The notes under the pieces were generated by a model. The model did no database searches. It was not told the origin of the DNA and worked only from the letters and a program-made list of their open reading frames with translations. This document shows, piece by piece, positions 25,501 through 49,429 of a stretch of DNA of 64,000 nt. The stretch lies in assembly GCA_002633005.1 (NCBI GenBank), contig NMRA01000008.1, forward strand, positions 1,193,974 through 1,257,973, read 5' to 3'. How positions within the stretch are numbered: position 1 is the stretch's first letter; each line of letters opens with the position of its first letter. This DNA is from Phoronis australis (Eukaryota; Phoronida; Phoronidae). Position numbers and translations under genes: made by a program.

Positions 25501-28500
25501 GTTGAAGTCTATGGAGGGTACACAGGAGTCGGACAGGTAAGCCATTCCCGACACTTCTTCCGCAGTTAGGAGTGCTTCCATTCAGTTTTACATGTTGATA
25601 CGAGTAAAAAACTGGATGAGATTGAATTTAACTACTTAATTGGTAATAATGGTGGCTTTGACCTTTGAATACCATTGCGTAAACGCCAAATTGAAGCAAA
25701 CCAAAAAGAAAACGAAACTTAAAGACTAGCTACATGAATTGAGCAAATCTTTCTATAAGTAAAAACTAATGGCACTGGTGTAAACAAGAAGCTGACAATA
25801 GCTCCATAGGTTAGTCCATCCACACTAACGTAGAATATTTAACAAAAGGCAGCAGCACTCTAACCAAGCTCCTTATTTCAAAGTTGCGCCTCACAGAACT
25901 AAGTTGAATAACTTTGAATGACTAAATGGAATTTGAACTGAAAATAACAAATAACAACTTAATCACCTATTTATCTTATCCATCTGACACCACCAGAATA
26001 ATAGTTTCTGTTTTTGAAAAATAGGTTCATTGACGCTTCAAGCTAGTAATAATGCAAAATGGCGAGAGTGTTGATTCCTCTTCACTGCTGCAATTTTCAT
26101 GATTTCTTTCATGTTTTGAATTCATTTGTTTGTAGAAAACTTTCCAAACCTTTGAAACTCAAACTGAAAGTGGTCAAAACTTCGGACAGTGATGTTCTGT
26201 ATGTTCCTACTGGTCGAAAACAGCGGCAGTCTTCTTCCTGGGTAAAGCGCGATCATCTCAGGCGAAAGAAACAGGTGGATTACAAGAGGATGGTCACATC
26301 TGGACCGCATACCACCACTCAACAAGGTACAGTCTTGGGAATGACAACAGTCTTGCTTTGATGTCTTTTCACACAATTTGTACAGTAACATTCGCCTTTG
26401 TCAGACCTGCATAAGTCTGAGACAAAGTGCTGTGCTGGAGTTGATTTTGTCATGCACCTCGTTGGTAAAGCCTTCTTTGAATGGATTTTTGTTATTTCAG
26501 CCTGGGCTACCCAGGTAGTCGTACCAATACTTTAGCTATACCAAAGTGCAATTAAATCATTGATACATAGACTTGTCAAATGATATGTGAAGTAGCCTTT
26601 TCACGTCATATTGAGACATCCCGAGAAAGCAGAGGAAAGTAGATAGGCCAAAAGTAATAGCTTTGTACTGGTCAGAATGTAGCACCATATAATGGTCCTT
26701 GTGGTGGTGTGATAGAGTTGAAGTTAATTCAAGAAAATAACTACGGTTTTAAAACTTGACATGTTTCGGTGTCATTTATGAAACACCATCCTCAGAAGTC
26801 ATAATACAGTGGCCACCTAGCTAGGCCCAGCAACAAGTAATGAAGCACAGATACAGTCAGTTACAGGGAGTGACAATGAAGTTAATTAGACTAACATTCA
26901 TTACGTTTGAAAATGGTTTGGTTTTGGCGTGGTCAGAGTGATACACAAAACATACTGTAGCAAGCAAATTTACTAGTGATCCCATTAAAGATAGTCCTAT
27001 AGATGTTGCTGTTTGCCTTATTCCAAAAAATCTCGGTTTGGCTGGATTCAACTTCTGCCTATTCTCTTGGTTTTACAATCCATTGCTTGTGAAGGAGTTT
27101 TCCAGGTTTTGTTTGGAAACTGAGACACATGAGTGGAAAATGGTAGCTCACCAAAAATGAGTTAGTACTGTCAGAATTGCAATTTTCTAGGGTACTGAAG
27201 CTCCGCGCAGCCTTGTTGGCAGTTGAGCATGATTTCAAAGTGATTACTGTTCCACACTGTTAAGCGGAAAAGAATTTTGAAAATTCTTGGGTTTGACAAT
27301 TAAACTTGACTTTATCAATATAAAATAATTTGTCTCAGACAACTGTTAATTGCTTGTATGCATATGGTTTCCTGACATTGATTGGATGCTTATTCATATC
27401 CTTGCATTGGCCAGATACAGTCTCTTTGGTTGACATTCACTTGCCTGCGAAATTGTGGCTTTTTAGGGGATAGTACACCCATACTTAGTAAACTTCAACG
27501 CATTTACCTGGATGAGAGCATACTGTATTAATTATTACATTGTTTTTCAGACAAATCATCAACAGATACGGGATTCACTCTTGTTGAAAATATCAACAAG
27601 TTGCTGGGTATTCCCTCTGTCGCCCTCGATGATGACAAATCGAAACGGGACTACCAAAAGATGCTGGAAACAAAACTCCGACAGAAACTCCACCAGGAAA
27701 AATCCAAATTACGTCTTCTTAAGAAGCAACTCAAAAGTGGACAAACGGTTAAAAGCACTGAGGAGCCAGAAGTGTTACTAACAGTGAAAGATGCAGCATT
27801 ACTGGCAGAAGAAAAGGAAGTTGCTGAAACTGCAATGGAATCATTGCAACCCAAGGTTTCAGCTGATGGCGAGGACTCACACTCTCTCCAAAAGCCCACG
27901 TGTGAAACTGTGCAAGACGAATTTGCTTTGGAAAATGAAGAAAATTCGGTTCTGTCCATAGCAAAAGAGGCTGAACTTTTGTTCGTGGAGGACTCCGATT
28001 TGTCTGTTGGTGAGAATTTGACCGTGTCTGCAAACTTGCAGCAGCACTGTGCAGTGAAGGACTGTCAAGTGACCATGTCGAAATTACCTCCCCTGGAAGT
28101 AGTTCATCGAGACGCTGTTCACAAGAAAGAGAAGCGCGGCTCGTCGCAGGACGGCGACTTGCACTTCCATTTGTACTGCAGCGAAAACTCTCAGTGTGTT
28201 TGCTGTGACGACTGTCGTGAATTCTTTACGATATCAGATTTCATGTTGCATTTGCATGACCAGAGCAGTAAAGACAAACTAATAAAAGTAACTGTCAAGC
28301 AGAACTTGGAACTGCGTCAGTCTAAGCCATCTAAAAAGGAAGAGAAGTTATGGGAACTTTTCTTGAAAAAGAAGAAAATTTTAGAAAACCGTGATTCGAG
28401 TAACGACAGTGCCCCGGAAACGCGTCAAAGTAAATTGGTTTCTGTTATTGAAAATAGCATTGCGGAAAGGACTCGTTTGGCTGCAGAACCCATACCGGAG

Positions 28501-28917
28501 GACCAAAAAGAGACTCGTCAAAGTTCACGTGTACGAAAGCGCAAACAGTTGTATCCAATAGAAAAGTACACGTTTTCTAAACTTCTCCCTACTTCCGCCC
28601 CCATCGTGAAAGAAGCCGGGTATTTGCCAAATGTTGAGTTTCAGGACACGATATTCTCGGAATTGGAACCGCGCCTGTTACCCCAGGAGATTCCGCACGA
28701 GATCAGAAACATGCCCGTATCACCGGTGAAGAGGGATGGGTCAGACGGTGTTATTTGCGCCAGTGTGTCGGCAGACATTGTGAGAAAGTACGATCTGAGC
28801 CCTCGCTCTCTTGTCGCCACCAGGTTCAGTAAGAGACACTCCAAAGTGGTCACAAAAAAGAACGGAGAGGCAGCCATTCCTGGACAGTACACAGCACTGG
28901 GAACGGGCGACACGTGA
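14488..28917 (+). CDS. Large SKI/SNO/DAC-like nuclear protein (2030 aa), unrecognised orthologue
   Basis: Eight exons join in one frame: 14488-16570, 17202-17261, 18899-19042, 19766-21592, 23656-23972, 25433-25536, 26136-26326 and 27551-28917; the sum is 6093 nt. The start is the ATG in aagATGGCTGAC just after an acceptor. Residues 1-760 are low-complexity Ser/Val/Thr-rich. Two basic boxes, KRKYVRKN and KRKYVRRN (about 868 and 938), suggest nuclear location. At about 1360-1450, FPALVIKG...CIRLVDI...LLKKRC..MGLPI..CTELQ...IIVSKDV matches the Dachshund-homology pattern of SKI, SnoN and DACH. At about 1778-1812, CVCCDDC...FMLHLH resembles the zinc-binding SMAD4-interacting region of SKI. A charged coiled coil lies near 1605-1640. 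In SKI those two modules are adjacent; here about 330 residues separate them. A role as transcriptional corepressor or chromatin protein is inference. Exon model: high confidence. Family: moderate. Name: unknown. Confidence 0.75.
17202..17261 (+). CDS. SKI/DAC-like gene, coding exon 2 (60 nt)
   Basis: The acceptor cttagttacag and the donor gtatgt flank 60 nt that keep phase 1 on both sides, giving ETNSAKSSLQQRSLASPGGK. Because its length is a multiple of three and both phases are equal, it could be skipped without frame change. Confidence 0.65.
17395..18670 (+). mobile_element. Tandem-monomer element, diverged copy
   Basis: Intronic DNA with recurring blocks of the monomer family: gtgccacctagtggcca at 17647, caccccctagaggctattt at 18167, and repeated 'ttgatgg...tgaaattt' motifs about 150 bp apart. 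Its right end (ctgtgctgtatg...gtgggcatatgtcaatgctctgcattgctcttgtt, 18610-18668) matches the right ends near 25222-25275 and 63905-63950. The left hairpin is not evident, so this copy is probably 5'-truncated. Confidence 0.55.
18899..19042 (+). CDS. SKI/DAC-like gene, coding exon 3 (144 nt)
   Basis: The acceptor ttgtcaacag and the donor gtatgt bound 144 nt reading GMTAVVTGFGFPSRLVIKT, then DHETRPDLHSTLLSP, then VPLSNLKYRDETTP. It is phase 1 on both sides and also skippable in frame. The VVTGFGFPSRLVIKTD stretch looks folded rather than low-complexity. Confidence 0.7.
19766..21592 (+). CDS. SKI/DAC-like gene, coding exon 4 (basic and acidic region)
   Basis: The acceptor attattttcag opens 1827 nt. 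The first 80 residues (NPVYDYANLKPGP..., SKYVDSYGSYVKAG..., DHDYCYHVFYELAIN) look like a compact conserved domain that I do not recognise. Lys/Arg boxes and an acidic Ser/Asp-rich region follow. The last residues, TVSMYWNTFPALVIKG, begin the Dachshund-like fold, which is split by the next intron. The donor is AAAGG|gtgagt, phase 1. Confidence 0.8.
22180..22570 (+). repeat. Dispersed repeat B, longest copy
   Basis: The blocks gggtcacgtgaccatgtgt, gatataaatgttgaaga, gcaactttcaagtttttcca and gaaagttacatatgaatcc recur in order at 29620-29930 and partly at 9920-10080. It contains a local 21 bp tandem duplication (acaataattgacaataacatg) at about 22248-22287. It is intronic, and its class is unknown. 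Confidence 0.55.
23282..23355. mobile_element. Short fold-back element with GAATAACxGGCATCAAA core, copy 1
   Basis: GGTCCCGCATCTTGAGAACCAG and the inverted TTCTCAAAATCCGGGAC flank the centre ccaatgaataacaggcatcaaa. Related copies lie at 51519-51588 and 54368-54465. They are very small palindromic MITEs. Confidence 0.5.
23355..23393 (+). repeat. (TTGTA)n-like microsatellite
   Basis: Imperfect 5 bp units of TTGTA/TTGTG followed by tatttattta, directly abutting the small fold-back element. Confidence 0.7.
23656..23972 (+). CDS. SKI/DAC-like gene, coding exon 5 (rest of Dachshund-like domain)
   Basis: The acceptor ttcttgacag and the donor GTGATG|gtaatg bound 317 nt. It encodes GTQCIRLVDIHKQALP, LLKKRCQTMGLPIMNCTELQ and STIIVSKDVAQTLISSY, aligning by eye with the core G....L..I...L......L...C..L.I..C...Q of SKI and DACH, then a charged Lys/Glu/Ser tail. 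It ends in phase 0. Confidence 0.75.
24150..25285 (+). mobile_element. Tandem-monomer element, near-complete intronic copy
   Basis: It begins with tttttaagtgcccatatat and a small hairpin. It carries at least five ~150 bp monomers, recognisable by gtgccccctagtgtcaatttt (24425), tagtggccagtttt (24584), gtggcaatttt (24720), a decayed ctccctcgtgctg (25009) and acccctagaggctatttta (25142). It ends with ctgtgctgtatgcgatgcacaaggtgggtgcatg and ...gtgttgctttt. The open stretch at 24534-24947 follows the monomer array and is not a gene. Confidence 0.65.
25433..25536 (+). CDS. SKI/DAC-like gene, coding exon 6 (104 nt)
   Basis: The acceptor ttttgattgcag and the donor gtaagc bound 104 nt reading VSSGGYMTPDSEDLVATDT, then RRDLLKSMEGTQESD. 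It enters in phase 0 and ends in phase 2. Confidence 0.7.
26136..26326 (+). CDS. SKI/DAC-like gene, coding exon 7 (191 nt)
   Basis: The acceptor catttgtttgtag and the donor CAACAAG|gtacag bound 191 nt. It encodes a strongly basic segment (KLSKPLKLKLKVVKTSDSD, then VLYVPTGRKQRQSSSWVKRD, then HLRRKKQVDYKRM) that could serve in nuclear import or nucleic-acid binding. It ends in phase 1. Confidence 0.75.
26757..26800 (-). other. Hammerhead-like stem, probable mobile-element relic
   Basis: On the minus strand, CTGAGGAT is followed by a GGTGT...ACACC hairpin and then GAAAC. This has the order of a hammerhead ribozyme core (CUGAUGA, stem II, GAAA), but the first box carries G for U at its fifth base and stems I and III are not convincing. 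Penelope-like and retrozyme elements carry such cores; this would be a decayed one. Confidence 0.2.
27551..28917 (+). CDS. SKI/DAC-like gene, last exon (coiled coil and zinc motif)
   Basis: The acceptor ttgtttttcag opens 1367 nt ending at TGA 28915-28917. After DTGFTLVENINKLLGIP comes a Lys/Leu-rich coiled coil, then an acidic region, then LHFHLYC...CVCCDDCREFF...FMLHLH, whose Cys and His spacing resembles the SMAD4-binding zinc region of SKI (C..C..C and HxH). A helical KKEEKLWELFLKKKKILEN follows, and then the C terminus. Confidence 0.8.
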
Positions 28918-29619
28918 ACAACAACTTAAGCATCCACAGTTTTTTAGGCAACCATAAGCGGAGACCTTGCAGAGTGCGCAATACAATGTCTGATTCGAGA
29001 CTCTAGGTTTTCCTATGCGTAATTCTTCTCGCTGAAATTCAGATCTTGCTTTATTTACAAAGCCAAGCAACTATGTGAGAGATGAGGATCGCTTTGAAAA
29101 GAAAGCTTCATGCCACGCGGCCTCATTTGCTTCGTTCCGGTCCCTGACTTGCCTTGGTATCTGGTCAGTAGTAAATAGGATGTGATACCTGTCTTGTACT
29201 ATGCGATTTACATACTGCCTGTTTGTCATTAGGAACCTTTTGTTAGTTGTTGTGGTTTGGAAAGGGTCAGATTATGTTCTGTAAGCAAAATACACTGGGT
29301 GTGTTTTTAAGATTTTCAGCAGTTTCAATGACACTACTTTGATTCAGTAAGTGTTCTGGTGGCTTTTGCAAGATGTGAAAATGTCATGATTTTCACATTT
29401 ATCTGTCTCGAACAGTAACTATAAAAATTAAGGGATTCTGTCACTATGCAGTAGGGGCTGGTGCCAGCTATCTTACAACTTCATAACTTCAAATGTTTTT
29501 GTAGGACTTCATCGACGTGTGTTTATTTAGCTAAATATATAAAAAATTAAATTCTAACTCAAAAAAAAGTTTATACATATTCTGGAAGTAGAATGCCTGT
29601 AAATTTTATTCACTGTCGT

Positions 29620-29930
29620 TACTTGGGTCACATAACCATATGTCTGTCTTTTTAGTTAACTTAAGCAAAAAAAAAGATGCATTCATTGCAAAACATCGGT
29701 ATCAAGAACATGACCCAACTTCATTTGATACAAATGTTCAAGACGAAATTTAAAAAACCCGTTTCAGATTTCTAAATTATGCAGTTTTCTGCAACTTGAG
29801 TTTTTCCATAGAAATGGTAAACATTCTATTTTTGCTTGTATCACTGGATTAATAAAGCTATTGTCTGAAAGTTTCATATGAATCTAATTAGCTGTTACAG
29901 AGTTCCAAGTTCTCCAACATTCAGACATTT
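29620..29930 (+). repeat. Dispersed repeat B, copy 3
   Basis: The blocks gggtcacataaccatatgt, gatacaaatgttcaaga, tctgcaacttgagtttttcca and gaaagtttcatatgaatc match 22180-22570 in order. It lies downstream of the SKI/DAC-like stop codon, possibly inside the 3' UTR. Confidence 0.5.
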
Positions 29931-31819
29931 TTCTAGGATCCTACATAACTTTAAGACTCTGCCAATATCCTTGAATCAAGGGTAGTCAAGATATTTATTT
30001 GTTGGGTAATGTGTGGAATTATGGCGATATATGCTTGGCTCAAATAAATTACACATCGATGCCCATTCAGTCTTGGTACTAGGCTCATAGTACATAGATG
30101 TAGAGAAAAACAACCCATTGATGTGTGGTTGTCATAACTATACGGCAGCAGTAGTTGTTGGCTGTACATGACCACTCGACACTGTTTGGGGAACACCTCT
30201 CAATATTCTGTATAATGCAATTGTTTATTCCCGTGGCATGTTGAGTTGCTAATTGTTCAACTCTCCTGTAACTACTGATCTTGTTTCTAAGTAAAAAACT
30301 ACGGAGATAAATGGGACTTTTTATTTCGAATCAACTTGGATTCGAGCTCCTAGTGCCATCAAGCAATCCCAGCTGGTCTCAAAGGTCAGTAAACCAGCAC
30401 CCTCTGTCAGCAATGAACTTTTGATTTAGGACACTTACTGGGATCGTAGACTGTAGTACATGAACTGCCAATTGTGCATTTTCAATGGACGAAATCTGGA
30501 ATCTTGTGCACTAGCCATGAGGTAATTATTCACTAGCGACACCTGGCAAAATTAGCAAGTTTTATTTCCGGCAAATTCGTTGTCTGCTAATCATGGTCGG
30601 CTGTTGTGTGGTCGGATGCCAAAAGTACTCCCAATTCCAACAGTTCTATTATTGGGAGACTTTGAAAAGCGTTTCAATGCAGATTTTTTTTTTTGTTGTA
30701 CTGGACAGCAAAATGGATGCAAGAATTTCCCGTCAAAACACAATAACCAGAAACTGAAATTGGTAATTTAGGAGAGTGACGCCTCCTCTAGAATAGTATG
30801 CAAGAAAATGTAAGAGTTGTGAATCTGTTGCCTATAATCTATGCTGGGATGTAGTCTTGAGCTGTTCTTTACTCAAGATTAGAAATTACGTCTAGGCCAA
30901 GGGTCTCAATCTCGACTATAAATCTCAAAATTGTTTCAACACTTTGCGTTCAACTTTTATGCAAATTCAAGATAAATGTCCGTTATTGTGTACTTACTTG
31001 AGTACCGGGTATGTTTAGGTTATTGCTTCTTAGTGCCCAGTACAAGTTCACACTAGATGACCCCTGGTAATATTAATGGTGGGGTCATCAAGTGCAAGCT
31101 AGAAGTAGGCAGTTATCCACCTGAACCGTAGTTAGTGTACCTGAGCACTGAATAATCGACACGTCCTTAAATTTGCAGAAATGTAGAATGTTAAATGTCA
31201 AAAACAATTCGAAGTATTTTCCACCAATTTGCACTAATTTTACTACTATCTGTAGGATATTGTTAACGTCATTCTGCAAAGTTTAAACAATTTAACATTA
31301 GTTCATAGTCTGCTCTTCATGTTTGAAATCAGCAATACTGGTAATTTCTTTTCGATTTATATTCAACTAAGCCGCAATATACATCACAAATCATCAGATT
31401 TTATCAGTTCATCTTTAATAACAAACACACCAACAAAATAATTGCAATAGCTTATCATAGTCGCAAGTGCCCTATTCAGAATTGCACAAATTTTCACAAA
31501 TAGAATTTATGGCTGAGACGGAGGACTAACATAACTTATAGACGCCCATGAAGGGCAAAAGGGAGATTGAAAATTAACGATTTTAGCACCTCCTATAAAG
31601 TTGACCATCAGTTACCTGACTTACTAACCAACTTTCCGAATCACTGAATCTACCATCTTAACAAAGAAAGCTGCATTTCAAAGGCAAAAACTCAGTTTTT
31701 AAAAGACATTATCAGAAGAAACAGATTTTCCCAGATCAGTTGTAATGCGTAATCAGACGCAAAACCTCCGCAAGTGTAGCTAAACCCCTCCTGACAAATG
31801 GCTGTGTACTATTGGTTAA

Positions 31820-31990
31820 GTGTATCAAATTGGTAGTCACCGACCTTTATTTCAGCAAATGGTTGGCCCAAGGTGAAAATAGATAATTTGTAATAAAGTC
31901 ACAAAACGTCAGGTTTTTTCTGTGGTATAGCTCTGATCGAAGCTAATAACTTCAAGAGGTCTATGCCATGCAACAATAATGCCACAGATG
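31820..31990 (+). repeat. Dispersed repeat A, copy 2
   Basis: It shares 'acctttatttcagcaaatg', 'atttgtaataaagtcacaaaa' and 'tatagctctgatc' with 3440-3630, and more weakly with 39860-39990. Confidence 0.5.
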
Positions 31991-34507
31991 TAAACCAATA
32001 ATGTCTCCTCACAGCAGCTATCAATTCACATTCTCCCAAATAAATAAACTTACAAATTACCACTTCACTACTGCCATGAAACTGGCCTCCAACAAATTTC
32101 ATTCGATTTGTGGTCTTGCAAAGAACTAAAACTTCGTTATTGCTCAAGACCATTCTCAGCGAATAAAATTACTCGCTGCGACACGTCTTGCAGAGCCGGA
32201 CTCGAGCAACAGAGACCTGTGAGTTCTCTCTAAGACTACAGATCATCTCTAATCTGAGTTGAGATCAATTTCGTAATTGTAAGTGTTCTAAATCAAATCA
32301 AAAGTTTTTTAATGGGAGGCTTAACAGGAAAACCAGCAAAACACTCTGACAGTCAAACTACCCATCTGGTGACGTGTTTTTAAAAGACTGACTTTTCTTT
32401 TTTTAGAAATTATTCAATGATCCAGGAAGTTGACAGCGGGCAACCCAAGCACACAATCACAAAGTAGTAGACTGATTCCTTCAAAACTCATCAAAGCAAC
32501 ATACTTAACAAGCAAGGTAACTCAACATGGTACTGGTCAAACCATTCTGGACTTCCCAATCAACACCACCTGGTGGTTGAATAAAGAGTCATTCCTGAGG
32601 TTAATCCCATACTACAGACGCACTTTCAGAGGTTCAAAAACCTGTAACTAAAACTGAAATGAAACGAGTTCAACACAGCTTAAATGAAAAAAAAACAAAA
32701 CAACTACCTTGAAATACTGCGTCATGAATTACTATTTGACTGCCTCATTCCAGAATATGATAGACCATAATTCTTCACTTCTTCTGCACGAAAACAATTG
32801 CTGAAACTGACACTTGTCAAAATCATATCACACTGTTTCCAACGTTGTTTGTGACATTTCCACAGCGCACACATAGCTAATAATAGCCTAAAACTTCTTA
32901 GTCAATTGAGTTCGAACAATTCGACGGAACAAAATTTCACATGTCCGCCATATTGTGTGTAAAATAGGTGAAGAATTACCGTATTTCTCCCGACAATTGC
33001 AAATTCAAAACACAACAAGATTCGCAATTGAAATACACGTGTCTCAACACAATGGTAATTAGAACAGGATGTGCACACGCAATCTTGCAATTAATACTGT
33101 AAGCCATTACTAGACAGATGGATACTGCGACACAAATAACCCCAGTAGGCACTTTGGAAGTTCAAACTGATACCTTTTCCTTGTTTGCACAAAAAGCAGA
33201 CGACAAGGCCAGTAAGCGAACTTCACATCATGTGCACTGCCTAAAGAGTGACAGGGACAGTGGGCCTACTGTCCTAAGAAAACTATGGTGTAAACATTGA
33301 GAATGGCCTTACAAAAGCATTTGGTGAAATTCCTTCAAACTGATTAAAACAAAATCCGCAATTTAACTGGTCAGCCACACTGTCTTCTGAATTAAAGAAG
33401 TTTGTAAAGCTATAAAATATCAGGAACAGCCCACATCATTAAGTACAGTACACGTCAAAAGTATTGAGATAAAATGACCTGGAACTTCCCGCCACGATGG
33501 CTAAACAGAAGCTGATTTCACTGCCAGAGTGGTCTCTCCTGATGACCATGAATGAAGGAAAATTACCAGGAAAGTCAATAAAGTGGTTAGGGCTTACTGT
33601 AATTAGAATTTGGAGGCCATAAAAGCTATTGCCAGTAATTTTTGCTGTTAACAGAATTAGGTGCCATGATGGGGAAATGGTATTTTGTCTCTGATGACTT
33701 TTGTCTTGAACTGTATTAGGTAGTACATACAATAGAAAACAAACAATCTGGCTGTTACGCATTCAAGCAGGGTCAGCCACACTTTTAGCTACTGGGATAA
33801 CATTTCACACAGGGTTAGAGCTGGGGCCACAAAAAAGGAAAAGTATATGTTACTAGCGCTCAGCAGATCAAATTTAAAAGTTTTAGGTCGCCCTAAACCG
33901 TGTTCTGATGTCAAAAACTTTCTTCACAACATATGTGGTTATCCAGAGTACGCCCCCCAAGTTACAGAAAGGCTAAGGCCCTAATATTTCTCCCAACAGT
34001 CACACCATAAACACTTTCTTGCAGGTATTAGTAAATTTGGTACAATTGGTGCTTTTATGTGTTTTGTACGGCCCACACAACAAAATGAAAGACAAAAGAC
34101 AATACTGGTCGAGTATTTCAAACGACTTTGTTGAACATTTTACGCAGCAATTAAAGTATGACAGGAAATCATTTGTGGGCCAAATGCACAACATGGCTCG
34201 TGTAAAAAATTGTTAAAGAGGTTCGTGTTAGAGATTACAGATTTCTAGTCCAAGGATGAATGAGAGAGAGGAGGCAATCAAACAGCTTTCCAAACAGACC
34301 ATCAGCCTTTTGAACCACTGAATCCTATTACCAATACTAAAATCAAGTATCAAAACGTATGGATCAAGGTTCGACTGATGAAGCCAGCCTCTAGCACACA
34401 AAGTCCTCCCCAACATGCATTTAATCATAAATACAAGATGATGAAAATTTGTAGTTCAGAAAGTTGAGCGATCACCTCCTGTTTAAACAATAGTCGAACG
34501 GAATGTA

Positions 34508-48727
<14,220 letters not shown>

Positions 48728-49291
48728 AACCACTAAAATATTCACAAAAATTATATTAAAACACAGATGTTGAGAAAATCAACCAGTTATCTTTTGTACA
48801 AAGGCTAAATTAAATTCAGGATTCATTAGGAACACATACATATTCGATTACTCGGCATTGGCAATTTTAAGCTCAAGCGTTGGACTTTTGGTCTTAATAG
48901 AACATTGTTTTATAATAATGGATCACTGGCCAGTAACTAATTTGTTCATGGAGCCTAAAATATTAGGTTCCAATAGTTGATTATGCAATGTGTAGTCATC
49001 ATAATGCAACACAAGGAATCATACAGTGGTGTCGCGGGGCTAGTGTCAAAATATAGCTAGGGAATCATGCGCGTATAATTTACAGAATAGTTACGGAACT
49101 TCACACAGCTGTGGTGGCTCTGCTCGTCATGAAATCTATATCAACATGTAGAGCTTTGAATCGCAGGGGGCATGCAAAATCAGGGAGTCAACTGACACTC
49201 ACCTTGTCCATTGCAGCCGCTCAAGAAGAGAAAAACGAAGATCTAATAAATGCCATTTTCTTGCATCACTTTTCCCTTTTTCTCGCAAATA

Positions 49292-49429
49292 TTTTTAAGT
49301 CTGGTCAGCCTGCCACCTGCGGCCACATCACGTGACCTAATGAATATCAGTCTGAAGACTTCTACCCCAACCGGGGTCATTAGGTCACGTGATGTGGCCA
49401 CAGGTGGCGTGCTGACCAGTCTTAAAAAT
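49292..49429. mobile_element. CACGTG-carrying inverted-repeat MITE, copy 1
   Basis: A 138 bp palindromic element. The left arm (tttttaagtctggtcagc, CCACATCACGTGACCTAATGA) and the right arm (TCATTAGGTCACGTGATGTGG, gctgaccagtcttaaaaat) are inverted and nearly complete. Each arm holds TCACGTGA, an E-box. A decayed copy lies at 37562-37741. Confidence 0.7.

Larger units (their letters stand above)
28918..34507. other. Convergent intergenic region
   Basis: It lies between the stop codon of the plus-strand SKI/DAC-like gene and the stop codon of the minus-strand PI 4-kinase gene, so it holds both 3' untranslated regions. I see no further coding exon. It contains copies of dispersed repeats A and B. 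An AATAAA at about 29851 is a possible but unproven poly(A) signal for the plus-strand gene; it lies within repeat B. Confidence 0.6.

Noticed and set aside
48728-48745. PI4K2 start at the upstream ATG 48745 (MNILVV...)
   Set aside because: It lies upstream of the acceptor tattttag; translation more likely starts at 48727 or 48718 within the exon.
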